Assembly: GCA_963662155.1 (NCBI GenBank)
Contig: OY759273.1
Location: 29,536,544 to 29,600,543 of the forward strand
From: Lamellibrachia columna
Lineage: Eukaryota; Annelida; Polychaeta; Sabellida; Siboglinidae
DNA: 64,000 nucleotides
Direction of reading: 5' to 3'
The notes beneath the pieces are model-generated. The model saw only the letters and a program-made list of their open reading frames with translations, had not been told where the DNA came from and searched no databases. Shown here one piece after another: positions 22,361-64,000 of the stretch. The position numbers and the translations under genes are program-made. Each line of letters opens with the position of its first letter. Position 1 is the first letter of the stretch.

Positions 22361-22726
22361 TCATGATCCACAGTAGGAACCATGAGAAGGTGACAAGTGC
22401 TTCTCCCACCACAAGCATTGTGTGCATGCAGTATAAGTGTGAAAAGTTGTGCCAGAAACAGAACCATCTCCATCGTTATCTAGGCTAGCACTACCAGTGG
22501 TCATTTGAGCCATAGACCACATGGCATCAGATTTTGTTAAACAAGAGTTACTCTTTTGAGCCAATTTGGCCAGTAGCATTTTCGTTGAAAAACATGTAGA
22601 ATACATGTGCGCTTGTTGCCGTCTTGATGCAGGTAAACAAAATGACAAAAAAATTAGGGCTTTAGCCAAAATGGCTAAACAGTTTACATCAGAGCTAGCC
22701 AAGATTAGTAAAACAGTTTGATACAC
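22361..22726 (-). other. Unidentified 121-codon open frame
   Basis: A non-repetitive minus-strand frame with several cysteines and no recognised family. No splice context or partner was found; probably chance. Confidence 0.15.
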
Positions 22727-22929
22727 AGAATAATTTCAGTCCATGGAGCTGCAACAACAAACACTCACCAAACAACCCCTCCCACCAACACACACATTGA
22801 ACAGCTCTTATATGGCCAGGCTATTATCTTTTTAGCTGTTCTTAACTATTGTTTGTGTGCATGCGGCGTGGGAAGTGTCATGTTTCCTCTAGACTCTACT
22901 AGTCTTGGTCTTCTATGCTATAGCACAGG

Positions 22930-23477
22930 TTGAGCAGCGTCATTAAAAGGATTTTTTTGAGAAAGTGTCAAATTTTATATCAAGTTGCGGCATAAAGTAT
23001 ATGTAGACACATTATGGAACACTCCTGCTTGTCAAGTCATTTTATTATTTGTTTGACAGCCAAGCCTAAGCAATGCCTTGCCCGTAATATTAGCTGAAAA
23101 CTAGTTACATAATTTAATTATAGGTCGATTTTGACACTTGATAAATCATAAATCATGTACACTAGATTTCCAGAGCATTGCGCACCAATGAAGCCTGCTT
23201 ACTGTCTCTTTAAATATACTAATGAGTTTATTTTTTAAATAATATTCATATAATTCCTTGATTTTTAACCAAACATGGCATAACTTTGTAAGAAAATTGA
23301 CAGTTTTTCACATGTAACAGGATTTTGGGTAAATTCCAATGTGTCAGGTTTGTCGAATTGTATTGTTTATGTAACTGCTTTCATACTTCTAGTTGATAAG
23401 ATACAAGGCGAACGGCTTGATTTTATGTATGAATTTCATACATATAAAAATAGCGGTGCTTTAAAAAAATATATATT
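22930..23477. other. Unassigned AT-rich stretch
   Basis: No supported gene or repeat. Confidence 0.4.
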
Positions 23478-23624
23478 TGACCTTGAAATTCAAGGTCAAG
23501 GACATACATACATGCATACATACATAATCACACACATACATACGTACATACATTCATAAAATAGTGGTGGTTTTGAAACATTGATATTTCGTTCAATAAC
23601 ATTTGACCTTGAAATTCAAGGTCA
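23478..23624. repeat. Two copies of a perfect TGACCTTGA/TCAAGGTCA palindrome around a (CATA)n tract
   Basis: The 21-mer TGACCTTGAAATTCAAGGTCA occurs at 23478-23498 and 23604-23624, with CATA repeats between them (23503-23555). Each copy is an inverted pair of TCAAGGTCA, the extended half-site used by monomer-binding nuclear receptors of the ERR and NR5A types. Whether it acts as a binding site is unknown; it may simply be part of a repeat. Confidence 0.55.
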
Positions 23625-25894
23625 AGGACAACGAATCTGACGTGGATCCGGTTCTAACCGGATTCGTCGTGAAATTTTACATGTATGGTCCAATTTTCAT
23701 GCTTTTATCCAGCAAATAACGATAGTTTCCCTTCGACACCTTCATTGAGCCAGTCACATCAAAGCTACGGCCGCCCCTTTTCAGGCTCTGGATTAGTCTA
23801 GGTCTGGATTCGCCCATGCCAATGCCTGTAATATTCTCACTGTGACAAACGTACACTGGGGAAACTAGGGAACTTTTGATACATTGTCCAAACAAAAGTA
23901 GCTAGTATTTATTTCCATGTTCAACCATAATGCACATGGGCTATAAGCGTAATAATAAGTCCCTTTTGGCGATTTATCCTTTGAATTTGTACCCCTTTCC
24001 TATGTGTCAACATCAAGACCGTTTCACTAAGACAAATTAACAGCTCATAAGGAAAACCCATCATAACACAGAATCCATCATACATTTTTAAGAGCGTTTT
24101 CAAAAAGCAGTTCACTAAGTGACTAAGATGCTCATAATTTAATCTAAGCTAAATATTGAAATTTCCATCATAAGTTCAACAGCATGCAAAATTTTGAAGA
24201 AAAAAAAAAAGTTGTCCAAAAGTGGCTGATAATACGATCCATCGAAAACATTTCAACTACATTTCACTTATTTGCTCACTGGGTGAAGAGAACAAGTGTA
24301 ATTGTAAAAAGACGCCGGGTCGCAGAGGACACTATTTCTGTGACACACCGGCGACGTGTTGTTTTGACAAGTGAAGTTTTGACAGTTTTCAATAACAAAG
24401 CTCGCGGAGAGCGCCAACAACCTCAACCGAAGTCATGTCATCGAATATACCAATATGAAGGTTATGGGTGTACATATTTTGGTTAGACACAGCTAAACAA
24501 TTGCTCAAAATTGAATAGCAAACGCTTCGCGAACAACCTTGACCTTCGCGATGCCGTAAAACAGCGCACACGACGACTTGTCAACGTTAATGCTGTAGAA
24601 TAGACGCTGTAGACCAAAAACATAATTTACGAGCTATTCATCGCTCACATTTTGAAAACTCATTTTACTGTGAAAAACTGGATCTCTACGTAAAAGTGGA
24701 GTCACGATAATACGCAGTTAGGTAAATTTGACTGTTTATGATGGATATGTTTTCTTTAAAGTCTGGCTTAATATTGCTTTAATAAATTTATGACCGGTCT
24801 AACCTCGTCGTAAATTAGGAGCGTTTTAAGAACTTTTCTATGAGCGTTTTTATGATTTAGGACCTATTCTTAGTGAAACGCAATTTTCAGTTTCGATCAT
24901 AGCTAAGCCTAAGGAGCGAAATCGTGCTTACGAGCTCATAAGAATGTTAGTGAAACGGTGCCAGCTGCTCTGCTCGTCTCTGTCTCTGACTCTGTCTGTG
25001 ACTTTGTCTTTGAAAAGCGAGAATGTGCTCAAGAAAAGCGGGAAGTCTCCTCCAATAAACTGTCGTTGTTTTTGCGGTTTTTCGCAACGTGCTGTTTTTA
25101 CCGGTCGTTGTCTTGATGGGCCTAGAATGACCTCGGGCTCGGTGCAACAAATAGGTCGATGTTATCATGACAGGTTTTTTCGTCTGATAACTTTGTTTTA
25201 CGATTATCTAGTACAGTACCCCCATCTAGCGGATATCCCAGAAACAGGGCTCCAGGAAACGTCTCGGATGATTGGCAACAAATGATTGCGCATGTGTAGT
25301 GCACGAACTGGAGAAGAGTCATTTGTTATGAAAACGAATCCGGTAGGCATTTACCTCGGGTAAATAGTGCGTTCTTCGTTTCTATGGTAAGTATAGGATT
25401 GTTTCAATGTACACCGTGTGTTTGGGATCACGTTGGCTCGCGTTTGTAATAATTAGGGAGAGTCACGTTGTGGTATGATTAATGTAATAATAGTGGGCGG
25501 TTCTTAGGAATCGGGATCAGTCGCCGGGATGTCTGTCATGTAGTCCCGTAACATTGACTCGCCGAATCCAAAAAACGCTCCGATTTCGCATGTGTTTTAT
25601 ATGTGAGAAAGATGTCGTTTAATGCACGACACGACTTTGTTACTTGTATAAACTGAGATGCAATGTATATTATGTGCTTGTAGTTGTACAGAACTGCTTT
25701 TTCCAGACGTCGATTATTGAATTTATGACAAATCGCACCATATTATCGCCCACATTATTTAGATGTAGAACTCGCCCTGACCCTGTTATAAGTCAAACTT
25801 ATAACTAAACTTTTATAGCAATAGCCAATTTAGGACTTCAACTTTATCAAAGCTCATGAATGACATTCTTAGCTGCCTAAGTAGTCCTAGACTT
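23625..25894. other. Unassigned upstream stretch
   Basis: No exon recognised. A short perfect hairpin, ATCCGGTT-CT-AACCGGAT, lies at about 23646-23663. DNA around 24300-25600 has more CpG than the flanks and could include regulatory sequence of the gene starting at 27714, but no specific site is supported. Confidence 0.35.
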
Positions 25895-27222
25895 ACACTT
25901 AGGCTTAGCCTAACCCCTTGGCCTTGGCTTAGGCCTTAGCTTAGCTAGGCAAAGTCAATCGCCATACAATTTTTTCTATCTGGCTGTTGCTGTTGTATAG
26001 GCGAAGGATTCGCTCGTCAAAAACATAAGCATTTTCATGAAACGTGAACCCTTACAAAAATGCCATAAACAGAGCAGTAAACACGTATTTCTTATATGTA
26101 TATCACTAAATGCCTGACAATAACTACGCAAAATTGTCCGCCCCACTCTTCGTCTCTGGGGCGAAAGTCCAGACCGGCATTTGCTAAAGCACCGTTTTGG
26201 CAGTTCCGTAGCCAAATGGCTACGGAACTAATAACTTAAGTTTTAAAACCAATACGCACTAACCGTTTCACATGTGTATTCTGTGACATACAACCGACAA
26301 TTGGGCGTCAAGAAACTGAAGAAATGTGCTCCAAATAATTACTTATGAGTACTTTTATCGGTGACATAGAAAACATTTCACAATTAGCCGCCATACTGTG
26401 CACGTGATGTTGCCTTTAGGTCACATGATCAAACGCGATTTCGTGTAGAATGAGGCCAGAATGGGCCAGCAGCCTAGTAGTTTATAGGGGCATGATTAAT
26501 GATGTAACTCCATGGCCAGCAGACGACAATTCTTAGCGTAACCTTATATAGATCCACGGGATTCCCGCTTGGTATTCTCGCTCACAACAACATCCGGTTA
26601 TATACAAATGTTGACAAGCACATGCGTTGTGACAAAAAGGTAATAATTTCACACTTTTACATGGTTATTGTCAGGTAACTTTAGTGAGATACAATAACCA
26701 TGTAAAAGTGTGAAATTATTACCTTTTTGTCACAACGCATGTGCTTCTTGAATTAAACATAAAACCGGATGTTTTGTGAACGTGAATACAAAACGGGAAT
26801 CTCGTAGGTCAATATAAGGTCACGCTAAGAATTGCTGTCTGCTGGCCCACTCTGGCCTCATTCTACAGGCGGTCACCACCACCCCACACGAAATCGCGTT
26901 ACACCATGTGACCCAAGGGCAACATCATGTGCACGGTATGGCGGCTATTTATGAAATCTTTTCTGTGTGTCTGATAAATGTACTCATAAATAATTTTTGG
27001 CTTGTCTCCCAAGTGTCGGTTGTATGTCACTGAATCCACATGTGAAATGGTTAATGCGTATCGGTTTTAAAACTTAAGTTATTAGTTCCGTAGCCATTTG
27101 GTTACAGAAAGCCCAAATTCATGCGTACATTTTCCATGGCCGGGACTTCCACCCTTAGCTCAGTAATGGTGCGGACGATTCTGCCTAAAGCCTTAGCCTA
27201 ATATAAGGCTAAGCCTAAGTGC
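25895..27222. repeat. Large imperfect palindrome upstream of the SCHIP1 start
   Basis: The central arms 26616-26671 and 26691-26746 are perfect reverse complements over 56 bp, with a 19-bp spacer. Outward the match continues with increasing divergence and indels. Landmarks are CATCCGG blocks, AATTCTTAGCGT and its complement, CGATTTCG blocks, AACTTAAG with TCCGTAGCCA, and the outermost CACTTAGGCTTAGCC (about 25895-25910) versus its complement at 27206-27222. Arm lengths differ (about 777 versus 532 bp). It ends about 490 bp before the start codon of the gene at 27714. Confidence 0.88.
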
Positions 27223-27620
27223 TTCTACCTGGGGCCAGGCCTGTGTATCTGGGGGAACTACTGGGAACAACCAGTAATCGTGAATTATAAATCATAGATG
27301 TCACAGTTTTAGTATAGAAAGATGCGAAATTCGCAGCCATAGGCATAGTTACTGATCCTGTATCATTCTCCTTCGTTCCCCATTCAAAATCAAATTGTGT
27401 TTCAAAAGGTAGCACATTTGTACAGCTAGCAAGTTTTAATCCACTGGCTATAAATACTGGACACTTTGATCATTTGGTTTTAGTATTAAGGTTGTCTACT
27501 GTTAATTTAATTATAATGCTATGCAGCCTAATCAAAATCCACGAAATGTGTTCAACCGTGTCACCCATTTTATTGTATGAAATTTGAAGTTGTGATCAAC
27601 AATTGGTAATTTTTTTTCAG

Positions 27621-27713
27621 AAAAAAAACTAATTTGAGGCTCAAATGTTTTTCCCACACACATTTGACCCACAAATGTGAAAGTCGACAAACGGAAGTCA
27701 GTTTTCTATCGGA
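27621..27713 (+). promoter_or_regulatory. Probable 5' UTR of SCHIP1, possibly after an upstream intron
   Basis: A strong acceptor-like tract (a run of T ending in CAG at 27620) precedes 93 bases leading to the start codon, so a non-coding first exon may lie further upstream. An in-frame TGA at 27678-27680 fixes the coding start downstream. ATG triplets in other frames occur in this leader. Confidence 0.35.
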
Positions 27714-61912
<34,199 letters not shown>

Positions 61913-61934
61913 GTATGTGAGGCTTCTTTGGCTC

Positions 61935-62047
<113 letters not shown>

Positions 62048-62639
62048 TATAATGATAACAGATATGGTCTGACATTTGAAGTTTTGGGTGATCTAAGGGC
62101 CTAAGGCAAACTGGTTAAGTGGATCATATTGTTTTCTGGCCAGTTAGTTCCCCGAAATGGTATGTGGAAATGAAGAAATGAAATACAGATCAATGAAGCA
62201 GTTTAACTGTCTCAAGATTGTTCCCATGTAAAAGCATATGGATTACTGGGTGAAAAGGACAGATTATCAAAGAACAGATAAATGAGACATGACTGTACTA
62301 AATAGGTTTAGTCTCATGAGGCACATTAATCAGGCTCACTAAAAGCTGGCAACCTGCTGTGGCAGATAGTTAAGTTAACAGACAGCCGGTTCCAGCTTCC
62401 AAAAACACCAACCCCTCGTGGATACCCCACAAAATATTAAAATTTGTATCACTAGTCAGCATAGCTGCTTACCCCACAATGAAAGGTGCTTAGTGTTTGC
62501 GTAACACAACCCTTCCATTACGGCCTAGAGACCATGGCAGTGAAAAAAAAAAAAACATGAGAAAGTCCAAGTTTGCGAAAATAACTGGGTGGGAAGAATT
62601 GCGGGAGTGAAAAGAGTGGACAAGCAAAGGGGAGGGAGA

Positions 62640-62835
62640 AGGTAGATGTCAAAGAGTTTCAGGAGGAAGCGGGTGAGGAGTTAGTTAAAGTGGGCTGGAC
62701 ACAGTTGACTAAGAGCGGATGCACTCGGAGTGGAGGGTAGAAGGAGAAGAGGAGGACCGCGACTGATAATAATAATACAGATTCTTCATATGGCGCTTTT
62801 TAAGTAAATGATTACCAATCAAAGCACTTCACATA
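62640..62835 (-). mobile_element. Retroelement 3' tail
   Basis: Read on the minus strand from about 62835: GTGAAGTGCTTTGATTGGTA, then AAAAAGCGCCATATGAAGAA and TCTGTATTATTATTA. The same 3' module (GTGCTTTGA ... GCGCTATATAAGAA) ends the SINE at 33768-34092, here closing with TTA repeats. The upstream limit is uncertain. Confidence 0.6.
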
Positions 62836-63698
62836 ATAACATTATGTGTGGACTAAATGCTCAAAATATTCAGTTAATTAAGAAATTAAATTAAAATAAG
62901 CTAAAACATAAAATGTTAGAGTGTTAAAATACAGATTAAATTTATTAAAACTAATATCAGTGCTGTAAAATAGAAAGTAATGTTGCTTATATGTAGACTT
63001 GTAGACTAAACGTTCAAAATATTATATATATATATATATATTATACTTAGCTAATGAACCAGGACTTCAGGGATAAAGAGGAGAGCAAAGCAAGAAAATG
63101 ACAGATATTTCAAATATCTGTGATTCCAAAAATTAGAGGCAACTACATAGATTTGCTAAACACATCTTGCCTGGATGTTACCAAGAGAAAACCTGGCAAT
63201 GCTTATGATTGGTTGATATGTCAATGTGGACAGTTCAATTCAGTGTTTGTCCAGTGGTGTCCCCCAAGGGTAGTAGCAATATCACTGCTGGTTTGCAAGG
63301 ATTGAACCAAATTCTATATGAAATACCTGCCCAACCATACTTCTGAGCCACTGTGTTATTGCAGGCTCAGTCAGTAGATTCCATGAATACATTAACATTT
63401 CGCCTGTACTTAGCTAATGATGGCTATTGATCTGATTGAAGAGAATAAATTCCTACGTCATGGACAGTATCTGTGTACAGTAATTGATGCACAGTTGCTT
63501 TGAAGGAGTTTCTGTGTCTCGTGTTTCTGTTTCCATTGTAAACTTTCCATCTCGGTATGATATATCTGGTAATGTTCAAAACTACTGCTGTAGATATTTA
63601 ATATAATATGTTATGTTTGAATATTTCATATACATTTAAAAAACTTTTCCCAAAAGGACCCCCCATAAACCTATTAGCATGAGAAAAGCATAATTCAT

Positions 63699-63752
63699 GT
63701 GTGTGTGTGCGCATGCTTACGTGCGTGCGTGCGTGTTGCATGCGGTGGTGCA

Positions 63753-63783
<31 letters not shown>

Positions 63784-63812
63784 ATGCATGTGTGTATGGT
63801 GTGTGTGTTTGT
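63699..63812. repeat. (GT)n/(TGCG)n microsatellite
   Basis: GT, TGCG and GCAT units, the same TGCG motif as at 8987 and (as complement) 18583. Confidence 0.95.
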
Positions 63813-64000
63813 GTGTGTGCACTAAAAAATTATATTTCTGTTATAATCTTGAACAAATGCCAGTGACCATGATTCAGTGCAGGTGTGGCTATTGTAATTA
63901 ACTTTAGTAGAATGAGAAATGCAGATCACGGCTTGTATTTCACACATTTGATGCCAGTCAAGATATGATATTTTATTAACTATATTTCACTGATGTTTCT

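Overview
This 64 kb window is eukaryotic nuclear DNA, almost certainly from a marine invertebrate animal. It is AT-rich, genes are split by GT-AG introns of 0.9-13 kb, and transposon remnants, microsatellites and minisatellites fill most of the rest. CR1/Jockey-type non-LTR retrotransposons, hAT-type DNA transposons and tRNA-derived SINEs fit a lophotrochozoan or an invertebrate deuterostome; the sequence alone does not decide the phylum.

The one gene I can identify with confidence is on the + strand: an orthologue of IQCJ-SCHIP1 (schwannomin-interacting protein 1, with the IQCJ IQ-motif region at its N terminus). I resolve eight coding exons (27714-27851, 32685-32749, 38003-38083, 40808-41894, 55000-55230, 56111-56266, 59224-59295, 61795-61912). 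All junctions are phase-compatible and give about 649 residues. The last exon ends in phase 1 at the start of the C-terminal coiled coil, so the 3' end lies beyond base 64000. The IQCJ-like and SCHIP1-like parts are joined in one reading frame, and the IQ motif sits in the same exon as the SCHIP1 'MDW' segment.

Layout. 1-27.2 kb is upstream intergenic or unassigned DNA: broken LINEs (1-1150, 2712-3580, 5285-6590, 20875-21930), a 77-bp tandem array, a foldback element made of self-complementary decamers (4821-5046), a long (TA)n tract (8685-8911), a hAT transposon with perfect 8-bp target duplications (10970-13134), a fresh 504/510-bp tandem duplication (19701-20714), and two weak exon candidates (13990-14313 +, 15340-15456 -). 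A ~1.3 kb imperfect palindrome with a perfect 56-bp core (25895-27222) ends about 490 bp before the SCHIP1 start codon. From 27.7 to 64 kb the introns of the gene hold minisatellites (42, 50, 100, 33, 26 and 45 bp units), hAT and SINE insertions, LINE tails, a second large inverted repeat (37557-37840), and a satellite array split by nested insertions (46370-48760).

No rRNA, functional tRNA, CRISPR array or bacterial-type operon is visible. Almost all long open frames other than the exons and the transposon reading frames are by-products of tandem repeats.
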